Made by a program: the position numbers and the translations under genes | The notes under the pieces: generated by a model | Told to the model about the DNA's origin: nothing | Seen by the model: only the letters and a program-made list of their open reading frames with translations | Database searches by the model: none | Shown here: positions 1 to 8,046 of the stretch, piece by piece | How the letters are laid out: the number at the start of each line of letters is the position of its first letter | Position numbering within the stretch: position 1 is the stretch's first letter | Origin: Lachnospiraceae bacterium | GTDB taxonomy: Bacteria > Bacillota_A > Clostridia > Lachnospirales > Lachnospiraceae | Direction of reading: 5' to 3' | NCBI GenBank assembly: GCA_017430765.1 | Contig: JAFRMI010000035.1 | Location: forward strand, 1 to 35,717 | DNA: 35,717 nucleotides

Positions 1-62
1 ATATGGTTCAGCCGGATAATTGGGGTGTGCCCCAATGCATCCAGAATGGTATTGCAAATCAT
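1..62 (-). CDS. Cysteine synthase-like PLP enzyme, N-terminus only
   Basis: Partial gene reading leftwards off the window edge. The 20 visible residues begin MICNTILDALGHTPIIRLNH, which matches the N-terminal pattern of the cysteine synthase / beta-family PLP enzymes (ILD.IGNTPLVRL). The ATG at 62-60 has a good ribosome binding site on the minus strand (GAGAGG, seven bases upstream). The family makes cysteine from O-acetylserine and sulfide or catalyses related beta-replacements, but the PLP lysine and substrate loop lie outside the window, so the exact reaction cannot be told. It is divergent from the acyl-CoA synthetase gene. A short GC hairpin at 19-36 is inside this coding region and is not a terminator. 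Confidence 0.65.
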   Translation of the reverse strand, partial: MICNTILDALGHTPIIRLNH

Positions 63-384
63 AATAAACCTCTCTATAATTTCTCCCTTGTGTGAGATAC
101 CTGCCTATTCTATCATAATGAGCGATGTTTTTACTATAGATTCTTATAACTATTTAGGATACAATGAATAAGGTTTTAACCTCTTATGCGTACAATTTCG
201 TGACTGCAGCTGTGCGGTGGGCAGGAAGACAGGCATGTGCTTTCTGTGCGGCGGCACTTCCGCAGGAGGGGAAATACACGCGGCGGACCGGCCGGCGCGC
301 GCGGGGGAGTTTTCTTCTTACCCTGCGCGGCGCGGCATCAATACGGGACGCTCGCGGGAAAAACGGGAGAAGTGAGGAATCATC
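63..384. other. Divergent intergenic region
   Basis: About 320 bases between the cysteine-synthase-like gene (-) and the acyl-CoA synthetase (+). The left half is AT-rich with several TATAAT-like hexamers on both strands, for example TACAAT at 160-165 (+), but none has a convincing -35 partner. The right half (about 200-380) is GC-rich. No ORF here shows a recognisable protein. It presumably holds both promoters. Confidence 0.5.
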
Positions 385-2100
385 TTGGCGCACGAGAAAT
401 TCGATTATCAATGGACAGATCATCTGGAATACCCTGAGAAGACGATGTACCGGATGATTGCGGATATCACGGAACAACACCCCGGTGCTGTCGCCTATGA
501 GTTTTACAACCGGAATACGACCTTCAGACAGTTTCTTGACAAAATAAACCTTGCGGCGGACGCTTTCCTGGATGCGGGAATCCGATCGGGAGATGTCGTG
601 ACAATCTGTATGCCGAACATCCCGCAGGCACTCATTGCTTTTTATGCGCTTGACCGGATCGGAGGGATCGCATGCATGATTCACCCGCTTTCCGCGAAAA
701 ACGAGATCTCCTTCTATCTGAACGATACGGGAAGCGGAATGATCCTCGTACCGGATCTTTTTTGTGAGAAAGTGGAGGAATCCCTGCCTGAGGTGGACCA
801 TCCGGTGAGGGTCATCGTCGTGAGAATGCAGGATGAACTGCCGTTTTATCTGAAAGCGCCGTATACGGCTTTTAAGGGAAGGTCTTTCCTGAAATATCCG
901 AACAGCGATCACGCGGAGACGTGGTCTTCTTTTCTCCGGCGCGGGAAGAAGAAAAAGGCGGGGGTGACGGAGGCTGCATTTGACAAAACACGCACATCGG
1001 TTCTTCTCTACAGCGGCGGTACGAGCGGAAAACCGAAAGGAATCTGCCTGTCCGATCTCAATATGAATGCGCTTGCTCTGCAGTGCCGGTCCAGAATTCC
1101 CTATGATTTTGAGCCCGGGATCAGCATGCTGAGCTGTATGCCTGTTTTTCACGGCTTTGGTCTTGGGGTCAATATCCACACGGTTCTGGTATACGGCGCG
1201 AAGTGTATTTTGATGCCGAACTTCAATATTAAGACCTATGCGGACATGCTGCTGAAAAAGAAGCCCAACTTCATCGCCGGTGTGCCGACGATTTTTGAGG
1301 CCCTTCTCCATATGCCGCAGATGGAGGGGAAGAAATTAGACTTTCTTCTGGGAATGTTCTGCGGAGGAGATTCTCTTTCAGTCGAGCTGAAGAAGAAGGT
1401 GGATGCTTTTCTGAAGGAGCACGGGGCGGGGATTCAGATTCAGGAGGGATACGGCCTCACGGAATGCGTGACAGCCAGCTGTCTGACGCCCCATGACCGC
1501 TACAAGGAGAACAGCATAGGACTGCCGTTTCCGGATACGCTGTACGCGATCGTAAAGCCCGGTACGGATGATGTCGTCCCGGCAGGAGAGGAGGGCGAGA
1601 TTATTCTGAGCGGACCGACCGTCATGCTGCGCTATCTGAATAATCCGGAGGAAACCGCGAATACGCTGCGGGAGATCAACGGACGGACCTGGCTGTACAG
1701 CGGGGATCTGGGCAAAATGGATGAAGAGGGGTTTGTCTTCTTCCGCCAGCGGATCAAGAGAATGATCGTGACGAACGGTTACAATGTGTATCCCGGCATT
1801 CTGGAAAATGTCATAGACAGCTGCCCCGAAGTCTCTTACAGCTGTGTCATCGGTGTTAAGGACGCAAGGAGGGGACAGCGCGTGCGCGCCTATGTGGTAC
1901 TTCGGGACGGGTATGCCCCGTCGGAGGAGATGAAAGAGAGAATCCTCGGCGTGATGCGCCAGCACATTGCCGGATATGCGATACCGAAGGAAATCCTGTT
2001 CCGCGACGGGCTGCCGAAGACGCTGGTCGGAAAGGTCTTCTACAGGAAGCTTGAAGAGGAAGCGGATGCGGAGTCAGATACAGGGGTGTCACGTACGTAA
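385..2100 (+). CDS. AMP-dependent acyl-CoA synthetase (ANL superfamily)
   Basis: 571 residues, a normal length for an AMP-forming fatty-acid or related carboxylate-CoA ligase, acting in the cytoplasm. The ANL motifs are in order: the phosphate-binding loop LYSGGTSGKPKGI (about residues 208-220), YGLTECVT (about 358), YSGDLGKMDEEGF with the ribose-binding Asp (about 437), the hinge region RIKRMIVTNGYNVYPG, and the C-terminal catalytic lysine K550 in LVGKVFYR. The start is TTG at 385 with a GTGAGG-type ribosome binding site seven bases upstream. An upstream reading frame at 164-457 is a shadow. The gene is followed by an E2-like acyltransferase and a GH32 enzyme on the same strand, probably one transcript. 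The acyl substrate cannot be read from the sequence. Confidence 0.9.
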   Translation: MAHEKFDYQWTDHLEYPEKTMYRMIADITEQHPGAVAYEFYNRNTTFRQFLDKINLAADAFLDAGIRSGDVVTICMPNIPQALIAFYALDRIGGIACMIHPLSAKNEISFYLNDTGSGMILVPDLFCEKVEESLPEVDHPVRVIVVRMQDELPFYLKAPYTAFKGRSFLKYPNSDHAETWSSFLRRGKKKKAGVTEAAFDKTRTSVLLYSGGTSGKPKGICLSDLNMNALALQCRSRIPYDFEPGISMLSCMPVFHGFGLGVNIHTVLVYGAKCILMPNFNIKTYADMLLKKKPNFIAGVPTIFEALLHMPQMEGKKLDFLLGMFCGGDSLSVELKKKVDAFLKEHGAGIQIQEGYGLTECVTASCLTPHDRYKENSIGLPFPDTLYAIVKPGTDDVVPAGEEGEIILSGPTVMLRYLNNPEETANTLREINGRTWLYSGDLGKMDEEGFVFFRQRIKRMIVTNGYNVYPGILENVIDSCPEVSYSCVIGVKDARRGQRVRAYVVLRDGYAPSEEMKERILGVMRQHIAGYAIPKEILFRDGLPKTLVGKVFYRKLEEEADAESDTGVSRT

Positions 2101-2141
2101 GAAGAAATAGGACGCCCCGGAGCTGACAGCACGGGAAAGGA

Positions 2142-2165
2142 GCCGCAGTACAGAAGTTCTGCGGC
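2142..2165 (+). other. Intergenic mRNA hairpin
   Basis: Perfect 7-bp arms GCCGCAG (2142-2148) and CTGCGGC (2159-2165) in the 129-base gap between the synthetase and the E2-like gene. No T-run follows, so it is not an intrinsic terminator. It could protect or separate the two messages. Confidence 0.4.
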
Positions 2166-2229
2166 ATATACATAAATCCGGGAGGGCAGAGATTCATCTC
2201 GCTTATTTTGGATGCAAAGGAGAGGGAAG

Positions 2230-3126
2230 ATGGCAGACAGCAGCAAAAAAAAGAGAAGACGCGGGGACAGAAGAGACGGAAAACTGGCAAAGGGAGTGCC
2301 CGGCCTGCAGACCGTTATGGCAACTCTGATGCCGAACAGGACGGACCGGGAGGTTTACCTGCACGATACCATTGACTGTACGGAAATTCTGAAATTCATC
2401 GCTGAGAAAAATGAGGACCATCCGGACTATAAGACCACGCTGTTTCACTGCGCTGTTGTGGCGCTCGCCCGCATGGTGTATGAGCGTCCGCTCATGAATC
2501 GCTTTGTGCAGGGCGGAAGAATCTACGAAAGAGACGAGATATCCATCGCATTCGTGGCCAAACGCCGGTTCAGCGATCACGCGGAAGAAGCACTGATGTT
2601 TTATGTCCCGAAGCTGACGGATTCGATCGACGAGGTCTCGAAGAAAATTGTCGGGGATGTCAGGGAGACCAGAAAGTCGGAGCATTCTACGGGCGGTGTC
2701 GATGAGCTGCTGGATAAGGTCGCTTCTCTTCCCAGACCTCTTCCCTGGTGCATCACGTATGCAGCCCGGGTGATGGATTACTGGGGAGTCAACCCGAGCT
2801 TCCTCACAGACGGAGACCCAAACTATTCGACCCTGTTTCTCAGCAATCTGGGAAGTATCAAATGCCCTGCGGTTTACCATCACCTCAACAATTACGGCAC
2901 GAACAGCATCATGATCACAATTGGAGAGATCCATAAAGAGGAGATCCTGATGCCGGACGGGACGAAAGAGATCCGTGACGTTGTGGATGTCGGAGCGACG
3001 CTGGATGAGATCATAGCGGATGGATTTTATTTCGCGAAGAGCCTGAAGCTGCTGAAGTATATATTCGCCAACCCGGAGATTCTGAACCGCCCGATCAGTC
3101 TCGCGAGCGGGTTTGACTACAAATAA
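2230..3126 (+). CDS. E2-like (CAT-fold) acyltransferase lacking the catalytic His
   Basis: 298 residues. The ATG at 2230 is preferred over 2212 because AAGGAG (2217-2222) sits seven bases upstream and would lie inside the longer reading. The N-terminus is very basic (K/R-rich, residues 6-22), and there is no lipoyl or peripheral-subunit-binding domain. The rest resembles the catalytic domain of 2-oxoacid dehydrogenase acyltransferases: FLSNLGSI and NYGTNSIMITIG, then the C-terminal block. Where E2 enzymes have DHRxxDG, this protein has DEIIADG (D259-G265), so the catalytic His is Glu. No E1, E3 or lipoyl partner is nearby. It may act as a structural or binding partner of the preceding synthetase, or use another mechanism. 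The function is not known to me. Confidence 0.75.
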   Translation: MADSSKKKRRRGDRRDGKLAKGVPGLQTVMATLMPNRTDREVYLHDTIDCTEILKFIAEKNEDHPDYKTTLFHCAVVALARMVYERPLMNRFVQGGRIYERDEISIAFVAKRRFSDHAEEALMFYVPKLTDSIDEVSKKIVGDVRETRKSEHSTGGVDELLDKVASLPRPLPWCITYAARVMDYWGVNPSFLTDGDPNYSTLFLSNLGSIKCPAVYHHLNNYGTNSIMITIGEIHKEEILMPDGTKEIRDVVDVGATLDEIIADGFYFAKSLKLLKYIFANPEILNRPISLASGFDYK

Positions 3127-3167
3127 AGCGGGCAGAGGTCCCGTCTGTTTCAGAGAGGAAAACATAC

Positions 3168-4658
3168 ATGATAAGTCAGATGCTTATTGACGCCAGACGC
3201 TTCGAAGCGGAGGCGGGAAACCGGATCGTCCCGGAAGAACGGCCGGGTTACCATCTTTCTCCACTGTCCGGGTGGATGAATGATCCCAACGGATTTTGCT
3301 GTATTGGCGGCGTTTACCATATGTTTTATCAGTACTATCCCTATGCTTCCCGATGGGATGCCATGCATTGGGGACATGCGGTGAGCCGGGATCTTCTGCA
3401 CTGGGAGTACCTTCCCTGCGCACTGGCTCCGGACCGCTTTTACGACCAGGACGGCGTATTCTCCGGCAGTGCGATCGATCTTCCGGACGGGAGAATGCTG
3501 CTCATGTATACGGGGGTCCGCAGGGAACAGACGGACGGCCGGATGATCCGTGAATCGCAGACACAGTGCCTGGCGATCGGGAACGGGACGGATTTTGAAA
3601 AATACGAAGGCAATCCGGTCATTGCCGAGAATCATCTTCCTGCCCATGCGTCCCGTGCGGATTTCCGCGATCCGAAGATCCTAAGGGACAAGGACGGAAC
3701 ATACTTCTGCCTTACCGGGAACCGGACGGATACGGGGGACGGACAGATCCTGCTTTTCAGAAGCGATGACGCATTTCACTGGAGATTCGAAAAGACGCTT
3801 GTATCCAACCGTCAGCGTTTCGGACGGATGTGGGAGTGTCCCGACTTCTTCCAACTTGACGGAAAATGGGTTCTCATCACCAGCCCGCAGGATATGCTGC
3901 CCCAGGGGTTCGAGTATCAGGGCGGCAACGGGACGCTCTGCCTCATCGGAGACTACGATAAGGCGACGGAGACGTTCAGCGAGGAATCTGACCAGGCCAT
4001 CGATTACGGAATCGATTTCTATGCCCCGCAGACGGTTCTTACGCCCGACGGGAGACGGGTGATGGTCGGATGGATGCAGAACTGGGACGCCTGCGCGATC
4101 CGGGAGCCCGAAGCGCCGTGGGCCGGACAGATGAGTGTTCCGCGGGAAATCTCTATCCGGGACGGAAGACTTTATCAGACACCGATCCGTGAGCTGGAAT
4201 CTCTTCGCCAGGGCAAAGTGGAGTACCGGGGAGTGGAAGTCGGCAAGGAGAAACTCTACCTTGACGGAGTCAACGGACGCATGGTGGACATGGAGATCCG
4301 TGTCCGGCCTAAGGATCCGGAAAAGTCTTACTCCAAATTTGTGATTCGCGTAGCTGAGGAGGGAGATATCTTTACGTCTATCCGGTTCCGGCCGCACGAG
4401 TCCACCCTGAAGATTAACAGGGAATTCTCAGGAACGAGAAGGGCGATCCTGCACCAGAGGAGCTGTCTGGTGGAAGACGCCTCTGATGAACTGCGGATCC
4501 GCGTCCTCCTTGACCGCTTCAGCTGCGAGGTGTTTATTGACGGCGGAAGAAAAGTCATGACGTCGACGTTCTTTACGGATCATTCCGCACAGAAGATTTC
4601 CTTCCGGGCAGACGGAGAGGTTCTGCTGGACGTGACCAAATATGAGATACGGCTTTAA
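3168..4658 (+). CDS. Glycoside hydrolase family 32 (sucrose / sucrose-6-phosphate hydrolase type)
   Basis: 496 residues, usual for a cytoplasmic GH32 beta-fructosidase; no signal peptide. The five-bladed propeller motifs are intact: WMNDPNG with nucleophile D39, FRDPK with transition-state Asp D168, and WECPDFF with acid/base E223. The C-terminal beta-sandwich (from about residue 340) ends with FSCEVFIDGG, also typical. These enzymes split sucrose or sucrose-6-phosphate into a glucose part and fructose. No PTS permease, fructokinase or LacI regulator is next to it, so scrB/sacA identity is not certain. The RBS AGAGG lies just upstream of ATG 3168. It is 41 bases behind the E2-like gene and ahead of a strong terminator. 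Confidence 0.92.
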   Translation: MISQMLIDARRFEAEAGNRIVPEERPGYHLSPLSGWMNDPNGFCCIGGVYHMFYQYYPYASRWDAMHWGHAVSRDLLHWEYLPCALAPDRFYDQDGVFSGSAIDLPDGRMLLMYTGVRREQTDGRMIRESQTQCLAIGNGTDFEKYEGNPVIAENHLPAHASRADFRDPKILRDKDGTYFCLTGNRTDTGDGQILLFRSDDAFHWRFEKTLVSNRQRFGRMWECPDFFQLDGKWVLITSPQDMLPQGFEYQGGNGTLCLIGDYDKATETFSEESDQAIDYGIDFYAPQTVLTPDGRRVMVGWMQNWDACAIREPEAPWAGQMSVPREISIRDGRLYQTPIRELESLRQGKVEYRGVEVGKEKLYLDGVNGRMVDMEIRVRPKDPEKSYSKFVIRVAEEGDIFTSIRFRPHESTLKINREFSGTRRAILHQRSCLVEDASDELRIRVLLDRFSCEVFIDGGRKVMTSTFFTDHSAQKISFRADGEVLLDVTKYEIRL

Positions 4659-4672
4659 AGGGACAGACAGCT

Positions 4673-4706
4673 CGGGGGGACGCGATAGGCGTCCCCCCGG
4701 TTTTTT
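4673..4706 (+). terminator. Intrinsic terminator after the GH32 gene
   Basis: A 10-bp perfect GC stem GGGGGGACGC / GCGTCCCCCC with a five-base loop (GATAG), extended by one more C-G pair, then TTTTTT at 4701-4706. It ends the rightward acyl-CoA synthetase - GH32 transcript. On the minus strand there is no T-run after the stem, so it looks one-directional. Confidence 0.93.
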
Positions 4707-4769
4707 GATCCGATATTCCTTTTTATAACAATAACATGCCGGAAATGCACACTGCCGGCCCGGTGTGCT

Positions 4770-5495
4770 TTATCCCGGAGGTGAAACCAGTGTATCCAGA
4801 ATCTCCCGTCTTGTCGGGTGGTCATTCGGGAATGCGAGCGTGTGCACGGGCTCATTGATGTCCTCGAGGTAGTGGGCGTCGGAGTCTGAGATGATCCGGC
4901 AGTGCTCAAGATAAGGATTCGCTTTCAGCAGCTCATGCAGTTTGTTCAGGTTTTTAACCTCGGCACATGTAAAGCGAGAGCCGGGAGGAACCTGTCCCAG
5001 ATTGCTGATGAGAGAGGTCGTGCTCTTGTCGAGGTGGGCGGGGATCATAATACCGTTAAAGGAACTGACGATATCATATACGTCGTCAAAAGGGATGGAT
5101 GTGGCATTGATCAGAAGGAATTCCTCTTCCCCGACCGGCTCATCCATCTCATTCATGATAACCTGCTCTCCGAAAACCTTGACCTTGTTGCGGATCTTGA
5201 GCAGCCTCTCGTAGACATACCGGTCGAATGCCAGCGCATCCTCTGCCTCGGCGAAGAGGCAGACGACATGTACTTCTTCCTGCGTCGTGAGTTCCATGCC
5301 GGGCAGCACAATCAGGCCGTACTGTTCGGCGGCCTTCATGAGAGCCGGCGCGTTTCTCGCGGTATTGTGATCCGTAAGGGCAATGATATTCAGCTCTTTA
5401 ATCATCGCCATGCCGGCTATGTTGTTCGGCGTCATATCCATATCCCCGCACGGGGAGAGGCAGGAGTGGATATGAAGATCGTATGACAATTCCAT
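4770..5495 (-). CDS. PHP-domain metal-dependent phosphoesterase
   Basis: 241 residues. It opens with the PHP signature DLHIHS (D6, H8, H10), followed by LTDHN (H43), PGMELTT (E68), H76, a PAHLDK His, and a C-terminal SDSDAH motif, so the metal ligands of the PHP superfamily look complete. The closest general type is the TrpH/YciV-like PHP phosphoesterase, which hydrolyses phosphate esters or short nucleotides. It is the last gene of the five-gene operon with a sensory-type hydrogenase, two DRTGG proteins and an RsbW-like ATPase, 15 bases after the DRTGG gene. In that setting a role as the phosphatase arm of a signalling pathway is a reasonable inference, but the substrate is unknown. Confidence 0.85.
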   Translation of the reverse strand: MELSYDLHIHSCLSPCGDMDMTPNNIAGMAMIKELNIIALTDHNTARNAPALMKAAEQYGLIVLPGMELTTQEEVHVVCLFAEAEDALAFDRYVYERLLKIRNKVKVFGEQVIMNEMDEPVGEEEFLLINATSIPFDDVYDIVSSFNGIMIPAHLDKSTTSLISNLGQVPPGSRFTCAEVKNLNKLHELLKANPYLEHCRIISDSDAHYLEDINEPVHTLAFPNDHPTRREILDTLVSPPG

Positions 5496-5510
5496 AGAAA
5501 TAATCCCTGT

Positions 5511-5849
5511 TTAAGCTTCCTGCAGCAGTTCGTGGACCATAAGAGCAGCCGCGAAGATCGGTTTTTCCGTGCGGAAGATGGTAAATCCTTCGTCTTTCGC
5601 TTTGGCAAGACCCGTCTCATCCATGCGGGCGCCCTCAGCCAGAATGATGCAGGCCATGTCCGTGAGCGTCATAACTGCCAGCGTGTTGATATTGCCCATG
5701 ACTGTGACCCATGCGGCGCCCTCGACGCCTCTTCCCATGGCGATACTGAGGAGGTCGCAGCAGAATACGCCGGAGATCTCTTTCTCCGGTTCGTCACCGG
5801 CGTAAACGACTTCAAAAAGACCCTTGTCTATCAGATTCTGAATCGTCAT
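5511..5849 (-). CDS. DRTGG-domain protein (copy 2 of the operon)
   Basis: 112 residues, a single small alpha/beta domain resembling the stand-alone DRTGG proteins (the domain also found in phosphotransacetylase and near HPr kinase). Typical segments are VMGNINTLAVMTLTDMACIIL and DEGFTIFRTEKPIFAAALMV. There is no catalytic motif; such domains are thought to bind ligands or mediate interactions. It lies seven bases after the hydrogenase-like gene and 15 bases before the PHP gene, so it is clearly co-transcribed. It is a diverged paralogue of the DRTGG protein that opens the operon. The exact function is not known. Confidence 0.8.
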   Translation of the reverse strand: MTIQNLIDKGLFEVVYAGDEPEKEISGVFCCDLLSIAMGRGVEGAAWVTVMGNINTLAVMTLTDMACIILAEGARMDETGLAKAKDEGFTIFRTEKPIFAAALMVHELLQEA

Positions 5850-5855
5850 ATTGTA

Positions 5856-7157
5856 TTACTCCTTTTCATCATGCTCAAAGTGCATATGAAGATCGCCAAT
5901 GACCCCTTCCGCGACAGAGCGGATATAGTCCATCAGGATATAGATACAGTCCGTTTCTTTTGCTTCTCCGCGGACAATATCCTCAGCCAGGGCGCGGCAT
6001 GTGGGCGCGCCGCAGGAGCCGCAGTCGATCCCGGGGAAATGTTCTGCTATATTCTGCGCATCGGACATCTTCTTGATGTTTTCCCGATAGTTGTTTCCCA
6101 GAAGCATACCCGGCTGGTATTCGACCTCCTCTGTCCACATGCCGATTCCTTCGGGAACAGACGGAGGGTTTGAGACAGGAAGGTACTTTTTTATTGCCTG
6201 CATTCTGGTTTTTGCGATGTACGGATTCTCAACGGTGAGAACGCCTCCTACACATCCGCCGGGGCAGGAATCGAGCTCCACAAACTGGAGACCCTGAAAC
6301 TTCTGATCTTCCAGGTCGTTGAGGACGCTGATGCAGTTTTCGATTCCGTCGGCGGCGAGGTAGGATTCACTCAGAAGACCGGCTGCTTCTCCGCCGGTGA
6401 CGCCCCATCCGATTCCGATCCGGCCGGCTTCGGCCAGATCCATGGGCTTATTAACAGCTTCCTTCATGAGAGGAAGAAGTCTTACATACACGTCTTTAAT
6501 GGCAATCGTTACATCGATATCCGTCTTTTTTACGCCCACCGGCTGCCGGCACATCGTGACTTTGGCAGGGCATGGGGAGATGAAGAATACGCCGATTTTT
6601 TCGGATGGAAGACCGGTTTCCTCCATCGCGAGACGTCTTGCGAGAGTCGCTGCCAGTTCGACCGGAGGCTGAATGGGCAGCATGTGATCAATGAGAGATG
6701 GATAATTTGTATAGATCAGCTTTACGATAGCCGGACAGGCGGTCGAGATGATCGGCCACTGTTCGGGATGCGCCGCCACATACTCACGTGACATGGCGGA
6801 TACGGCTTCTGCGGCGAGTCCCACTTCAAAGACTTTATCGAAACCCATCATATGAAGAGCGGTGAGGATGATGTTGACATCTTCCAGATGATGGAACTGT
6901 CCGTACATGGAAGGAGCAGGAAGGGCGATTTTGTATTCAAATTCATCCATTCTGCTGATTGGATCGTAAACCGGTATTTTTGCGTGGTGCTCGCATATAC
7001 GCACACATTCCCCGCAGTCAATACAGCGCTCGTGCAAAATCTGCGCCTTATTGTTCCGGACACGAATCGCCTTCGTGGGACATCTCTTAATACAGTTGGT
7101 ACAGCCGACACATTGTTCACGGTCCAGCTGAACAGAATGAGTCGTATTTGATGCCAT
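5856..7157 (-). CDS. [FeFe]-hydrogenase-like protein, sensory (group C/D) type
   Basis: 433 residues. The start is the ATG at 7157 because AAAGGAG lies just upstream; an in-frame TTG at 7181 would place that site inside the gene. Order: two [4Fe-4S] ferredoxin motifs (C16, C19, C22, C26; C45, C48, C51, C55), the H-cluster domain, and a C-terminal Fe-S motif (C379, C382, C387, C404) like PF04060. The H-cluster motifs are altered: STACPAIV replaces TSCCPxW (C141 kept, Ala140 at the proton-relay Cys), SPCPAK (C196), and SCPGGCVGG (C298, C302) without the usual GGGQP. All four cluster cysteines therefore remain, but fast catalysis is unlikely. The relay-Cys-to-Ala change is known from sensory hydrogenases such as Thermotoga HydS. 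There is no PAS domain at the C-terminus, unlike group C. It sits with kinase-like, DRTGG and PHP genes. Confidence 0.88.
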   Translation of the reverse strand: MASNTTHSVQLDREQCVGCTNCIKRCPTKAIRVRNNKAQILHERCIDCGECVRICEHHAKIPVYDPISRMDEFEYKIALPAPSMYGQFHHLEDVNIILTALHMMGFDKVFEVGLAAEAVSAMSREYVAAHPEQWPIISTACPAIVKLIYTNYPSLIDHMLPIQPPVELAATLARRLAMEETGLPSEKIGVFFISPCPAKVTMCRQPVGVKKTDIDVTIAIKDVYVRLLPLMKEAVNKPMDLAEAGRIGIGWGVTGGEAAGLLSESYLAADGIENCISVLNDLEDQKFQGLQFVELDSCPGGCVGGVLTVENPYIAKTRMQAIKKYLPVSNPPSVPEGIGMWTEEVEYQPGMLLGNNYRENIKKMSDAQNIAEHFPGIDCGSCGAPTCRALAEDIVRGEAKETDCIYILMDYIRSVAEGVIGDLHMHFEHDEKE

Positions 7158-7192
7158 AAGGTCTCCTTTAACGTATACCAACGGTTGGAATC

Positions 7193-7615
7193 TTACATAT
7201 TTACGACCATTGTGACGGTGGTTCCGACACCCAGTTCGGTCTCGACTTCAATGCTGTCCGTATACTTTTTCATATTCGGAAGCCCCATGCCGGCTCCGAA
7301 ACCGAGATTGCGGACATTCTCCGAAGCGGTAGAGAAGCCGGCGGTCATTGCTTTCTCGACATCCGGAATACCCGGCCCCCGGTCTTTCAGAACCATCTTG
7401 ATGTTGTCTTCCGAGACAGTCACGGTAATCTGTCCGCCGTACGCGTGGATCACCATATTGATCTCGCCTTCGTAGAGGGCGATGGAAACCCGGCGGACGA
7501 CGTCCGGAGCGATCCCGATGCGTTTCAGCTTCTTTTTGAGGTCGGTCGAGGCATGTCCGACGCGCGTGAAGTCTTCGCCGTCCACATCGTATTTGAATTC
7601 AAGTAAATCGCTCAT
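7193..7615 (-). CDS. RsbW/SpoIIAB-like anti-sigma-type ATPase
   Basis: 140 residues, a single GHKL (HATPase_c) domain. The ATG at 7615 follows GGGGAGG eight bases upstream; a longer reading to 7753 is not supported. The N-box reads EGEINMVIHA (E49, N53, H57), as in the serine-kinase anti-sigma factors RsbW and SpoIIAB. The G1 box is DRGPGI (78-83) and the G2 box is GAGMGL (107-112). There is no dimerisation or phospho-acceptor His domain, so it is not a classical sensor kinase. Its start overlaps the end of the upstream DRTGG gene by 17 bases, which suggests translational coupling. No partner sigma factor or STAS anti-anti-sigma gene is in this window. I infer it phosphorylates a partner protein in answer to the hydrogenase-like sensor. 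Confidence 0.85.
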   Translation of the reverse strand: MSDLLEFKYDVDGEDFTRVGHASTDLKKKLKRIGIAPDVVRRVSIALYEGEINMVIHAYGGQITVTVSEDNIKMVLKDRGPGIPDVEKAMTAGFSTASENVRNLGFGAGMGLPNMKKYTDSIEVETELGVGTTVTMVVNM

Positions 7616-7961
7616 AGTCCGATCCTCCCCGAAGCCCTGCTGCATAAAGAAGGCCGCATGTTGTAAACATTCTGTGCCCGGTTTTAAGGACGGCAATTCC
7701 GGCTTCCTCCGCCAGTTCCAGCATCTCCGGAGTGGGATTCTTGTCCCGCACAAAAATGACGCATTTCATATCGATCATTTCCGCCGTCCGGATCACCTGC
7801 GGATTGCAAAGTCCGGTTACAAGGATCGCCTGATCCTTCACAAACGCAAGAACATCACTCATCATATCGGATCCGCACGCGGAGTGAATTTCCTCGTCCA
7901 AATATTCCTCTCCCCAAAGGAGCGTTCCGTGCGCCACTTCCATCGCTTCCCGTATTGTCAT
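7599..7961 (-). CDS. DRTGG-domain protein (first gene of the sensor operon)
   Basis: 120 residues, a small alpha/beta protein of the DRTGG type. Recognisable parts are DQAILVTGLCNPQVIRTAEM, MKCVIFVRDK and GIAVLKTGHRMFTTCGLLYAAGL. The opening MTIREAMEVAHGTLL resembles that of other stand-alone members. It has the operon's first RBS, with the promoter about 60 bases upstream, and overlaps the RsbW-like ATPase gene by 17 bases. Together with the second DRTGG copy it probably forms a ligand-binding or interaction module, but no activity can be assigned from sequence. Confidence 0.75.
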   Translation of the reverse strand: MTIREAMEVAHGTLLWGEEYLDEEIHSACGSDMMSDVLAFVKDQAILVTGLCNPQVIRTAEMIDMKCVIFVRDKNPTPEMLELAEEAGIAVLKTGHRMFTTCGLLYAAGLRGGSDYERFT

Positions 7962-8017
7962 TCCTGTCCCTTTCTTTCACATGTTCTTGTTAATAGTCAT
8001 TGTGGATAGACATTGTA

Positions 8018-8046
8018 ATTATAACATAGGGGAATGTTGCCGTCAA
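8018..8046 (-). promoter_or_regulatory. Sigma-A promoter of the sensor-hydrogenase operon
   Basis: On the minus strand: -35 TTGACG (8046-8041), 17-base spacer, extended -10 TGT-TATAAT (8026-8018). This is a near-consensus promoter about 60 bases ahead of the first DRTGG gene. The -35 hexamer lies within the small inverted repeat at 8039-8054. Confidence 0.8.

Noticed and set aside
19..36. Hairpin ATTGGGG-TGTG-CCCCAAT near the left edge as a terminator
   Set aside because: No T-run follows, and it lies within the coding start of the cysteine-synthase-like gene.
4747..4768. GCACAC / GTGTGC repeat as a terminator for the sensor operon
   Set aside because: The stem is only six pairs with a ten-base loop, and the minus-strand tail is not T-rich.
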